A stretch of DNA of 64,000 nucleotides from Humulus lupulus (taxonomy: Eukaryota; Streptophyta; Magnoliopsida; Rosales; Cannabaceae), in assembly GCF_963169125.1 (NCBI RefSeq), contig NC_084800.1, positions 54,668,866 to 54,732,865 on the forward strand, given 5' to 3'. This document shows, piece after piece, positions 24,366-41,170 of this stretch (its first letter is position 1; each line of letters begins with the position of its first letter). The notes under the pieces are model-generated. The model searched no databases. It had not been told where the DNA came from and was given only the letters and a program-made list of their open reading frames with translations. A program made the translations under genes and the position numbers.

Positions 24366-24601
24366 AGGGGGTGTTTGGTACGTGGGTCGGGTTTGGTGGG
24401 AGTAGAGTTAGAGGGAGTTTAGAATATGTGAATATGAAACTCAAGTGTTTGAAGGAGTCAAGATTACCATCAAATTAAGCTAAAAAACATGACTTACTTG
24501 GAAACACAAACTCTCAAACTATTAAAAATAAATTTACCAACACATGGGTTATACTTGACATTACCAATCCTACCAAACTTAAACCATGTACCAGACACCC
24601 C
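24366..24601. mobile_element. MITE, PIF/Harbinger-like (copy 1)
   Basis: The inverted ends are GGGGTGTTTGGTACGTGGG on the left and, read inward, GGGGTGTCTGGTACATGG on the right. TTA flanks both sides (24363-24365 and 24602-24604), which fits the 3-bp TWA target of Harbinger-type MITEs. The inner part matches the MITE at 29321-29569 in reverse orientation. Confidence 0.8.
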
Positions 24602-24654
24602 TTAGTATTTATGCCGCAAATATCCCAAATAATAAACAGAGTAAATAGCGGCTA

Positions 24655-26161
24655 AAATACCAAATGTTTTCAAAATGTTGAACTTTTATATCCAATCTTT
24701 TTTTTAGCGGTAGATATATTAAATGTCTTCAAAATGTTATACTTTTATACCTATTTTTTTGCGGTAAATATACCTAATATTTTAAAAATGTTGCACTTTT
24801 ATACATATTTTTTAAAATTATTTTGCGAAATAATAAGAAAGTGAAGGAAAAAATATAAGATTTTAGTTATTTTTAAAATTTTAAATTATTTTCACATTCA
24901 AAATAAAAAAAATTAAGATTAGTAAAATTAATCAAAATAATTAAAACTTATATTTTTTCTTTCTTTTTTTTTAAAAAAAAAACTTATATTTTAAATTGAT
25001 GAAAATATATAAGTTTTTAATTATTTTAAATCATTTTTATTAATTTTTGTTGACACCGTTTTTCGTCAACTTAGAAATGAAGAGCAATTAAACAAAATAT
25101 CAGAAGAAACAAACAATAAAAGACACAATTTTTACGTGGTTCAGCAGTTAAAATCTGCCTAGTCCACGAGTCAGTGTTATTCACTTTATGGAATTCTCTC
25201 AAACCTTTCTGGAAACAATTTTACAGAGTCTTCCCAATACAAATTTCCCCATCCTTACAAATGATTTGCTCAACACTATTTGTAGAGTGGTTTACTGAAT
25301 ATCTCCCCTTATATTTCGGGGAGATATTATACAAATCAATTAAATAAATATAATTAAATGCGTGTAGTTACTACGTACGCGTATAAATCCCATAATATTT
25401 GGGACTGAATAATGGATTACAACCAATCCCTTAAATATAGGGATTCTATAACAATAAATACGTTCACACTCAGCTCGCGACCTTGAACATTCTATTCACA
25501 CGCCTTCGAGAACGATCAACCATCACGAGCTCGCTACCTCGGCTCACCTCGACTTTAAACAAGTAACATTGTTCAGATCATCCTTTTCGAGCTCACAATG
25601 CCCGAGCTCGAACCGTCTTGTCTGATGGCAGGAAATGAATCATGAAATTTATACAAGTGTTGAGCCACTATCATTGTAGCTTCGAGCTTGACATATAATC
25701 TCGAAACACCTCCGAGACCACGTAGTTTCCGAGCTCACCAATTTCGATGTTGTCGCACTTACTGCACAATGAGATTATTCTTGATATTTTCATTAAAGCT
25801 GATTATGACAAACCTGCTTACTCCGAGCTTACACTTTACGAGCCTGACTTTCGAGATCAAAATTCCTATTCTCAAAATTTGGGTGTAACAATTTTAATAA
25901 AACATTTATTAATGTTTAGTTTAAAATAGTTATTTTGAGAAAGAATAAGAAAGAGAAAATAATTTAAAATTGAAAAAATAATTAAAATCCTATATTTTTC
26001 CTTCACTTTCTTATTATTTATCAAAATAATAAAAAATAAGTACAAAAGTGGAACATTTAAAAAACATTGAGTATATTTACCGGAAAAAAAAAGTTTGGGT
26101 ACAAAAGTCCAACATTTTGAAAACATTGAGTATATCTACCGCAAAAAAAAAGATTGGGTAT
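24655..26161. mobile_element. foldback element with about 270-390 bp inverted arms
   Basis: The left arm (24655-25047) and right arm (25896-26161) are reverse complements of each other over several hundred bp. Each arm is built of about 60-bp sub-units carrying AGCGGTAGATATA and TTTTCAAAATGTT. Inner parts share AATAATAAGAAAGTGAAGGA. It has no gene. A solo LTR sits between the arms. Confidence 0.75.
25048..25890 (-). mobile_element. solo LTR, Tat-like, 843 bp, near the apex of the foldback
   Basis: The plus strand starts TGTTGACACCG and ends TTGGGTGTAACA. ATTTT flanks it at 25043-25047 and 25891-25895. The orientation is minus, because it shares in the same direction blocks with the minus Tat LTR at 9074-9826. 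No coding sequence is present. Confidence 0.85.
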
Positions 26162-27069
26162 TATTATTCCCAAAAATCCAATGTAATGATTTGACAATTT
26201 GAGGTGACAAGCGGCAATGCATTTATACCAGGTAGTGCATTGATGATAAAAAAATGTGCCGACTAGAGAGAATGTAAATGATTAGGAAATGACCTACTGG
26301 GTAAAGCTTATATTGCATCACTAGTCGGAAAATCACTAACCAGTGGGGGCAAGTAGTATTGTTGCCTTTGGTCGGGAAAATCACTGACCAGTGATGGCAA
26401 GTATGGTTGCCTCTAGTGTGGAAAATCACTAACCAGTGATTGCAAGTATGGTTGCCTCTAGTCGGGAAAATGCCGACCATAGACTTCGAAAGAACATCTA
26501 AAAAAATAGGCTCACTAGAGACTTTAGAATCTCAAGAGCTTACTGAACAATAACCTCTTTAGCATAATCTCAGCAACGTCTTCTGCGAAAAATGTCCGTA
26601 ACTGCCGTGAGATCTTTCATAGATATTCGAAATAATAGCCCATTTTTTTGTATTTGGAATTTGATTAATATTTTGAATTATCTTATTAATTAAATGTAGT
26701 TGCAATGACAGATGACTGAGTTAAGATTCATGGCCTTTTGTATATGATTCATGAGCCTATGAATAGATGATTCATGGTTTCATTTGAGAGACTTTCTGAT
26801 TGGGAGACTTTGGACGTGTAATTTAATTCTCTAGAAAAATTCTGTCAAAATATTCCTTGCTTGCACTTGAGAAACTCAGTTGGCCAAATGTTCATTTGAT
26901 CTTAAGTATATGTTGGCATATATAAAAACATCAAGTAGATTAGGCTATAACCAATTCTATGGAGTTAAACCACTATAAAATTCTTGTGTCGTTTATTTTC
27001 TATTAAGTGTTATTTTAGTTTCTTTTGTTTTTTGTGTCTACTCGCAATTGGCCAAGACGGTGGTCAACA
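26162..27069 (+). mobile_element. Tat LTR B, diverged copy of LTR A
   Basis: It starts TATTATTCCCAAAAATCC, a mutated form of the TGTTATCC start, and ends GTGGTCAACA. The last 350 bp align with LTR A, including the GAGAAACTCAGTTG and GATTAGGCTATAACCAA-like blocks. A GATTGGG stretch precedes it. There is no matching target duplication, so it may be truncated or the end of a deleted element. Confidence 0.7.
26310..26475. repeat. about 45-bp minisatellite in LTR B, three to four copies
   Basis: GGAAAATCACTAACCAGTG followed by GGCAAGTATGGTTGCCTCTA recurs at roughly 45-47 bp spacing. The last copy is partial. It lies at the place that holds the 21-bp array in LTR A. Confidence 0.85.
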
Positions 27070-27075
27070 TGTATA

Positions 27076-29290
27076 AAAGTCTATTACAATTTGAGGGGAG
27101 AAAGACCAATAGGACTAGGATTGGAGTTCCATCTCTAAAACCATTTGGTATTAAGTGGAGTAACCATTTGCTTTATAAGGATATTGTTCCTATATGATTA
27201 GGGCTCAAAAATGCAAATTTATTAGTTTTAAAGTGTAAAATAAATTAAGTTTTAATTAATATTTTCATGAATTCATTGTAATATATTTTATAATTGAAAA
27301 TATTAATTTTAAATTTAATTAGTGTTTAATTTTCGGGAAATAAATTGCATTTGGACATCAATAAAAAAAAAAGAACAAAAAAATAGTTAAAACTGAAAAA
27401 GAAAATGAAGGAAATGGCATTTTTGAAAGAATTTGGCCTAAACCGAAGCCCCAAGCCCAGGCCCAGCTCTTCCTTCCTCTTTCCCCAGCTGCCAGGTGGC
27501 GTGCTCTCCTCACGCCACACGTCCCAACAGCAACCCAACTAGCCAACCTCCTCGCGCCACGTGTCCAGCACTGCCTCCTTCAGCCATGCACTTAATAACC
27601 CATCCGAAGAAGCTTCACTCCAACGTGACCTAGCTGGCCCAATTCGAAGGCCCAACACCTTCAGCTCCTTTCCTTTCAGCAAGCCAACGTGACCAGCCCA
27701 ATTCTCTTCTCAGCAACATCACACGCCCCTCATCATTTCGGCTCAAAGAGCCCAGTTGTCCAACAGCTCAGCAGCTGGCCTACGTGTCACATTTTCGTTG
27801 GCTGGGAATGGGTCAAAACCCATATCTGCCACCACCCACCTTCAACCCATATTTTGTGGGTATTGGGCTTTGCAAAATTGCTATTTTGAGCTTTAGCTCA
27901 TGTTTTTGTGGTATTTGAAAAAAAGAGAAAAATGACCATTCACCAAAATAGCTAGGTTAATATTAATAATGAGATTTGATTTTTCAAAATTATATTTTAT
28001 TATTAATATTTCAGATTTATTTTGTAAACCCTATTTTGTTGTTTAATTTCTTTTTAGTCATTTTCACCATCTATAAATAGGGACTCATTCTTCACACTTA
28101 GTATGTAATTTTGAGAAAAAAGAAACTATAACAAAATTTCTACTCACTTTCTTCTCATATTTTCTTCTTAGAATTTTGTGAGAATCATGAGTATAATGGC
28201 CTAATCTTCCTAGGAAGGTTATGGATGATTCCATATGCTAGTGATGTTATTTTGCTATTTTGATTTACTATGTTCTTAATGTAAAATTTTTGAGTTATTT
28301 ATGTTATTTCATCTCCATCTTCATTTACTTATGCTAATAGTATATATGATTAGTCATGCTTTTTCTATGTACTTCTAATTAGTAAAAGTAATATTGATAC
28401 CTAATTTTATGTTTAATCTTCTATTGCATTATTGCCTTTGAGTATTTTGTCATTTTTAAATTTTTCATAAGATTAACATTGTGCTTTTAAAGTAAATAAC
28501 TTTATAATTCAAATGAACTTTTGTTAGAAAAGAATATGAACTTTAATGTTAGATTTTCCAAGTAAATGTTGGGATGTGAACTATTTACTTATGTATTTTT
28601 GTAAATCAAGTAACTAAAGCATATGGATGATTCTTGAAACCTTTCATTTTCTTAACTCTTGATTACATCTTACATTTATTTCACTTATTTCATTTTATCA
28701 CAGTATCAAAAAGACAATACCAAAATCTAAAACATCTTTTTATTTATTTATTGTTACTAATTTTTGTGTTATTTTCTACTAATATTTTGAGTTTAGGTTA
28801 CCTCCTTGTGGATCGACCGCTTGATTATACTACAACCACCGCTTAGTGGTTGTTACGATTTGGGCGTTAAACACTATATATTTTCCATGTGAAAGTTTTT
28901 TCACATTTATTACACTATCTCACATTTGAGCATGAAAATATGGACATTATGAACGACTATAGATACAATAGGACCGAATGTGAATATTTGATAAAATGCC
29001 ACAAGGTTGACTCAGGATATTTGAATGTTTGTGGGTATACACGCCGTCCGAAACAGATCATAGAAAATCGATATATATTGGAAAGGTCCCAAATCGAGGT
29101 TAAGAGTGGAGTGCAGCGGAAGTCGAACTTGCTCTTGATACCATATTACAATTTGAGAGGAGAAATGCCACTAGGACTAGGATTTGAGTTCCATCTTAAA
29201 AATAAAAGTGGAGTAACCCTCATTTTTGTTTCTATATATTTTCCATGTGAGACTTTTTTCACATTTAATAAAATGCAACATTTTAAAAAC
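27076..29290 (+). repeat. duplicated segment of about 180 bp, one copy split by a solo LTR
   Basis: Copy 1 is 27076-27194 joined to 28874-28930. Copy 2 is about 29140-29290. Shared blocks include ATTACAATTTGAG, CTAGGACTAGGATT, AGTGGAGTAACC and CTATATATTTTCCATGTGA. The original function is unknown. The 143-codon frame 28889-29320 covers copy 2 and resembles no family I recognise. Confidence 0.7.
27195..28873 (+). mobile_element. solo LTR, Athila type, 1679 bp
   Basis: It begins TGATTAGGGCTC and ends GGGCGTTAAACA. CTATA flanks it at 27190-27194 and 28874-28878. It is colinear with the LTR at 16454-18179. TCTATAAATAGGGACTC at about 28070 is the likely TATA box. The middle includes a GC-rich stretch (27440-27620). 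Open frames in it are not genes. Confidence 0.9.
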
Positions 29291-29320
29291 ATTTATTATT
29301 TTAGCCCCTGTTTACTGTAA

Positions 29321-29569
29321 GGGGTGTTTAGTATGGGTGTTTGGTTTGGTAGGAATGAGAATGTCAAATCTAACTCATATTTGGTAAATTTATTTTTAAT
29401 GACTTGATGATTTGTGTTTCTAAGTGAGTCCCATTTTTTAGCTTCATTTGAGAGTAATCTTAATCCCTTTAGATATTTGAGTTTCACATTATCTTAATCT
29501 AAACTCTCTCTAACTCTAGTCCCCAAACCCAAACCTCATACTAAACACCAAACTTCGTACCAAAAACCC
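29321..29569. mobile_element. MITE, PIF/Harbinger-like (copy 2)
   Basis: The left end is GGGGTGTTTAGTATGGG and the right end, read inward, is AGGGTTTTTGGTACG. TAA flanks both sides (29318-29320 and 29570-29572). The inner 150 bp match the first MITE in reverse. It ends about 260 bp upstream of the RecQ start codon. Confidence 0.8.
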
Positions 29570-29697
29570 TAATAGTCGGATGGCGGGTAAATTGAAATTA
29601 AAGTACACCTTTCGCACGTGTTAGCCACGAGATTATCGTACAAGAACGACATCGTTAGTGGCAAATAAACAAGGCAGTAAGTAGTGACCCGAGAAGA

Positions 29698-29705
29698 GCG
29701 CGAAA
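29698..29705 (-). promoter_or_regulatory. candidate E2F site upstream of RecQ
   Basis: GCGCGAAA reads TTTCGCGC on the other strand and fits the E2F consensus TTTSSCGC. It lies about 126 bp before the RecQ ATG. Function is inferred from the motif only. Confidence 0.4.
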
Positions 29706-29830
29706 ATGATCGGAGCGGTGGTAAGTAACGTAGAACGCTTTTGTTTCAGCTTCAAAAAGGGAGCGAATTTCTTTTGAGGAGAGCAAAGCGACCTGAAGAG
29801 ACGAGATAATCTCGAAGCTGTCGTTGGAAG

Positions 29831-36231
<6,401 letters not shown>

Positions 36232-36579
36232 GCTGTGATTTTGTTGGTTTCTTTGTAGGAAGGGAAATAATGTAAAACAATTTGTTGTTTTTGAATGGGG
36301 CTGTTCTTATCATAGTGCATGAAAATGCAAAACTTCCATTTCCCACTTATATTTTTATTTTTGCTTTTTGAAGAAAGTGAAAAGAATCATCTCTTTTGTT
36401 TTAAAATTTTAATATTACGTAGGTGACTCGGTTGCATTTCGTCAATTCACGACTCTGTACACTCCTTACGTTAATTTAATATAAACCAAGTATATAGACT
36501 TGAGTCCGAACTATTATTTTTCTACATCACCATTACATGGCTTCTTTTGAGAACTTCTTACCTAGTCTCCATTTCCATA
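36232..36579. other. short gap between two convergent genes
   Basis: Only 348 bp separate the stop codons of RecQ (plus) and the strictosidine-synthase-like gene (minus). It must hold both 3' untranslated regions. I see no other gene. Confidence 0.7.
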
Positions 36580-39519
36580 CTAAGCAATTTTGAGTGGAAA
36601 CTTCCCAATGAAGTTGGAACTGAGACTTCCCAAGTAAAGATGATCCTCGAACTCAATAGCTGTTGTAACAAACTTCATCACCTTTCCATCACAATCATCC
36701 AATTTCTTCGTAATCTTTCCATCAGCTGCCACATTCACCACTGTCGCTTTCCGTTCCAGGCCTTTTACTTGCTCCACTAGTTTTGGAAATGTTGCTATGA
36801 ATTTCTTCAGTGTCTTGGACTTGTGGAGAAACTCCAGCCCTTCAGTACTCAGCTGCATTTTTCACACACAATCATCATAAATAATTAAGCATAATTACTT
36901 GTTCAACTTTGATGGTAAAAATCTCAATAGTTGTATGTTACATGAAGTAAAGCGATCCAAAAAGACCCGTCCGGAGCAAGATTAATGTTGTCAGGTCCAC
37001 CAGGAAGGTCTTTAATAAAGATGTCTGTTTTTCCTTTGTTCTCTCCCTTGAGCCAGTACTTAAGACACCTAAATCTGGTCACCAAAACGACAACGTATCA
37101 TTGACGCATGTGTTGTAACTAGTACTCAACATTTGTTCATGCCCCAGCAGGTTGCAGAGAGAAGAAGACAACTATTGAGTCTTCAAAATGCATTCTTATT
37201 AGGTAAACGACACTTTTCTCTTCAATTAGTATGACCAAAAGTGCTATGCAACCCCAGTTGACAGTTGGCAGGCATAAGTAATTGATTTTGAATATTGAGT
37301 GGCCAATTGTGTGAAAGAAAAACTACACATCATTATCAGTGATGCAATCATTACTTATTGTGACTTGACAGTATGGTACCTGTTTAGCCTTAATAATTCT
37401 ATGTTTTTTTTTGGTCATGTGACGATTTTACTACACTACTACATATGTGACAATTTATTACCAATTATAGTGGTCTTTGAATCTTAGGTTGCTAGAAGTG
37501 TTAAAACAAGCTTACTTCCATGTTTCACAGATCACCAGATAATCTTGGTCCTTTGAGAGAGCAACACCATTAGCAAAGCCCAAATCATCAAGTATGACTG
37601 AAGTTTTTCCTGATGATGGGTCGTACTTGAGCAGTTGACCATGAGGTTTTGCCTCAAGCACATCTAGATACCAATTATGGATTCCAAACTCAGTGGATGC
37701 AACACTAAAATATAGACTACCGTCCGATGCTTCGATCACATCATCTGCAAATCTGATTCAAACAAACAAATCTTTAACTTTGTTTCACCAGAAAAATATA
37801 AACTTTGTAGGCTAATTTGCTTGTTTTATTTACTTTTTTACATTTCCATTTTTTCTTTCTTTCTTTCTTTAAATAGACTCAAATATAAAGTGTTTATGTG
37901 TGCACTAGACCATTTTGGATAATATGATAATTTTATCTGATAAACCCTGTGGCAGAGTGGTTTTGATAGCTACATGAAAACTATTACAGTAACAATCATG
38001 GTCCCAATGCAAATGGACCTGTGGCAATCTTTCACTCTTTCTCTATAGAAAACAAAAGGATTTGACATCTCCGGCCCCAGGATTTGCCAAGTTGAAGAGG
38101 GTTAATTTAAATTTTTATTTAGGCTGCTATGGAAAATGAGAGACTAAAATTGAAGAGCAAAAAACTCCAAGTCCACACGTGGAAGAAAAGTACTGAAAAA
38201 GAAAAACGACATCAAACCATGATGTGTGAATAGCAGTAGTAATCGGTCCCTACCAAAGAAAAGAAAAAAGATTCCCTTTAGGGCCTTACTATTAGTTAAG
38301 GGGGGCTGCAGGTCCCAACAACACCTCCAAAGTGTGATGGCCCTTTTGTTCTGTGTCGCATCATAAGGATTTGGCATGGCTTGCACATGGATCATCTCAA
38401 TTGATCACGCGGTTTAGTTGTGTCGTTTTCTATTCTTGGATGGCATTAAAGAGCCTTGCCCTCTCTCTCTCTCTCTCTCTCAACTAACTTGTTCAAATAG
38501 TCTTTCACTTCTTACTTATTCCATGATATGGAGGCAGAGTTATATACCACGGCCAAGAACAACCATTTTATATTATGAAGACAAGAAACGAGTAAAGCTC
38601 AGTTGTCATTTACTCACAAGGGCAAAACTGTCTACTGATTGTTAGAAACCAAAGTTTAGAGACGCCATAACTCTTTTGGAAGTGCCTCCCTAAATTGGCT
38701 TGTTGTCTGATCTAACCAAAATATGTTATTACCTCATTATATGCATATAAAGATTATACATGGCTTGTAGACAATGGTACTAAGCTTAGTAGACTTTTGT
38801 ACATATAGTCCATTTTCACTTACCTTATTTTGGACCCGTTAACATGTGAAGTGACTACTGATACGCCATTTTCACCAACCTTAAGCAAACCCTGCAAATC
38901 ATGGAAAACCATTGTTTTTCTCCCTGATATATCTTCAAACCAGAGGTGATTTAAATTCGGTAAAAAAAACAAAAACAAAAACAAAAAATCACTCCATTCT
39001 TTGGAGAGTGATCTTTCTCTACCTTTTCTGTATCACATACAACAATATCACCTTCTTTTGTTGTAATAATTCCCAGAAGATTTGGGCCACCTAACATCTT
39101 CCAGTTCTCCCAGGAGCCATTCTTGTGCAATCTTTTTATCCAACCATCTCTTGTAGCTGTATAAATTATGCCTTCTTTATCCACAGCAACATCTTCCGGG
39201 TCCTCGAGAAATCCCTCTCCAAGTTTAGTCACTCCCTAATGAGATATTCCGAAAAAGCAAAACCAAATTAGATAACCCTTTTGGAAGATATATAACATAA
39301 GAAAAATGTACGTGTTAAAACAGTCCAAGTGACATGAATTTTGACCTGTAATTTGTTATTTGGTGGAAAAGTGGAAGACAAAGATGTTGTTGAAGGAAAT
39401 TCAAGTGAGTCGGGGGATATTGGTGAGAAGAAAACAACCTCACAAATAAAAGCAAGCAAACAAGCCAACAGAAAGCCTGAAAATGCCTGGACAGCTTGTT
39501 TTGAGGTTAGCAGAGCCAT
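36580..39519 (-). CDS. strictosidine synthase-like protein (SSL/APMAP type), 6 exons
   Basis: Exons on the minus strand: 39519-39346, 39235-39023, 38891-38824, 37752-37516, 37074-36942, 36852-36580. They total 1098 nt, or 365 codons plus stop, the usual size of this family. Residues 13-31 (FSGFLLACLLAFICEVVFF) form an N-terminal membrane anchor or signal. Propeller blades follow with FLEDPEDVAVDKEGIIYTAT, FADDVIEASDGSLYFSVAS, FANGVALSKDQDYLVICETW and DLPGGPDNINLAPDGSFWIA. The family fold is a six-bladed propeller. Despite the name, most plant members are not thought to make strictosidine, and no alkaloid genes lie nearby. Substrate is unknown. ATG at 39519 is chosen because it starts the hydrophobic anchor. 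Intron 3 is about 1.07 kb. Confidence 0.9.
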
Positions 39520-40675
39520 GAGGTTGGCTGCGGCGGTGGAGGTGGCGGTGGGGGCCTGCTCAATGATCAGGAGGTTGGTTTGTGCTGAAAAAACTAGTCA
39601 GTAGGAAAGTGTGACCATAGAATAAAATTCTGGATTCTAGTAGTGTATGTTTTCTATAATTCTAAACTAAGCTTGCATTTAATGATTCAGATAGCTTCAT
39701 ACTGAAAACAAAATAGCAGATGTAAGATGCAGAATCATAATAACATTACATGTTACTATAAACAAATATATGTGTGTGTATATACCAAAAACGTGATCGT
39801 TTTGGCTACCTTATTTTCTCTCCATTATCTCTAAAAAAAACTCTCGTTTTCATTCAATCATACACAAAGAAGAGAGTGGCTTTGATAATAGCTAATTTTG
39901 CAAGTCTTTTCTATTTTAATTTTCAGTGGTGTCTAGGATAAGGTTTACCTATTTCGATGAGTCAAAATCAACCTCATCAACTCAAAAAAAATTATTCTGT
40001 GGTAGATATCAACACTCAATTTGGATCCATCAGTGACATTTAGTCATATGCTGTCACCCTCCAATAGTTGATTAGTCATCATGGTGTGCAGCCTTTCCAT
40101 ACCCAAACCCAACCCAACCCAACTCTCCCCTCTCCGGTTTAAATACACGCCCAATGATTGGAGTATGCTTCAGGAACGTTACCATAATATTTAGAGGGAA
40201 ATTGATATGATGACCTGTATTAAATTTTTCTCTTACCAAATTTGAATTTTTTTTTCTTTTTATATATTCGTAGTGATGTGATTCATATTCATAGAATCAT
40301 TTGACACTTCAGAAAATACTAAACTATATAATAATAATAATAATAATAATATCGGGTATACAATCCAATACTAAGAATCTGTAAATATAATATATAAAAT
40401 TAATTAAGATTTAGAATTTGGAGGTAGGGAGGAACAAGTCCACAAAATGAGTGAAAACCAAAATCCATGCAGCACAACCACAAGGAACTCATTCGATATG
40501 TAGAGACACTTTTATTAAAAAAAAATTATAAAGAAAGAAAGAATAGTTAAATACTCATTCGTGGACCCACTTATATATATATCTTGAATGACTCATCTAT
40601 TGCTCTCACACACAGAGCAAAGCAAGAGAGAGAGAGTTTTAGAAAGAGAGAGAGAGTTTTAGAAAGAGAGAGAGA
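39520..40675. promoter_or_regulatory. shared divergent promoter region of the SSL and DUF1677 genes
   Basis: The two genes start in opposite directions 1.16 kb apart. CTTATATATATATC at about 40570 is a likely TATA box for the plus-strand gene. A TAA microsatellite lies at about 40330-40352. From 40620 to 40674 there is a purine-rich leader with GAGAGAGAGAGTTTTAGAAA repeated in tandem right up to the ATG. Confidence 0.55.
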
Positions 40676-41170
40676 ATGAGCTCAATGTTGTCCGGTTACA
40701 AACAAATGGCCATTACTGGTTCAGAGTCTCACGCACCCACAAGCACAAGCAACGCAAGCAAAGGAGCCCTTCAACTCGAGGTGGAGTGCGTAAAATGCCA
40801 CTCTTGCGGGTTCACGGAGGAGTGTACTCCCGCGTACATCTCACGCGTCCGCGACCGCTACCAGGGCCGTTGGATATGCGGGCTCTGCGTCGAGGCGGTC
40901 AAAGACGAGGTCCTCAGGTCCGATAGGCTCATCACCACCGAAGAAGCTCTCAACCGCCACATAACTTTCTGTAAAAAGTTCCGATCCTCAAACCCTCCGC
41001 AAAAAGAAACAGAGCACCCAATCTTCGCCATGGGAAAAATTCTCCGCCGGAGCTTGGACTCGCCCAGAGCGCTTCGTTCCAATTCAAGTGGCTCTCTCGA
41101 AACTGTCAAAAGGGTTTCAACGCCTTCTCTGGTTCGTTCTGGTAGTTGCTTCTCTTCTCTATCTAACTGA
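40676..41170 (+). CDS. DUF1677 family protein, 164 residues, single exon
   Basis: A small plant protein of unknown function. The conserved core VECVKCHSCGFTEECTPAY and RYQGRWICGLCVEAVKDEV carries Cys at 38, 41, 44, 50, 68 and 71, arranged like a zinc ribbon, though metal binding is inference. It continues EEALNRHITFCKKF. After about residue 120 comes a Ser/Arg-rich tail with RRSLDSPRALRS, common in this family. No membrane segment or signal peptide is seen. The start is the first ATG after the GA-rich leader; a second ATG is only 3 codons further. There is no intron and the length is normal for the family. Confidence 0.88.
   Translation: MSSMLSGYKQMAITGSESHAPTSTSNASKGALQLEVECVKCHSCGFTEECTPAYISRVRDRYQGRWICGLCVEAVKDEVLRSDRLITTEEALNRHITFCKKFRSSNPPQKETEHPIFAMGKILRRSLDSPRALRSNSSGSLETVKRVSTPSLVRSGSCFSSLSN

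Noticed and set aside
36580..39519. An alkaloid-pathway strictosidine synthase
   Set aside because: It belongs to the broad SSL/APMAP-type family with an N-terminal anchor, and no other alkaloid gene is nearby.
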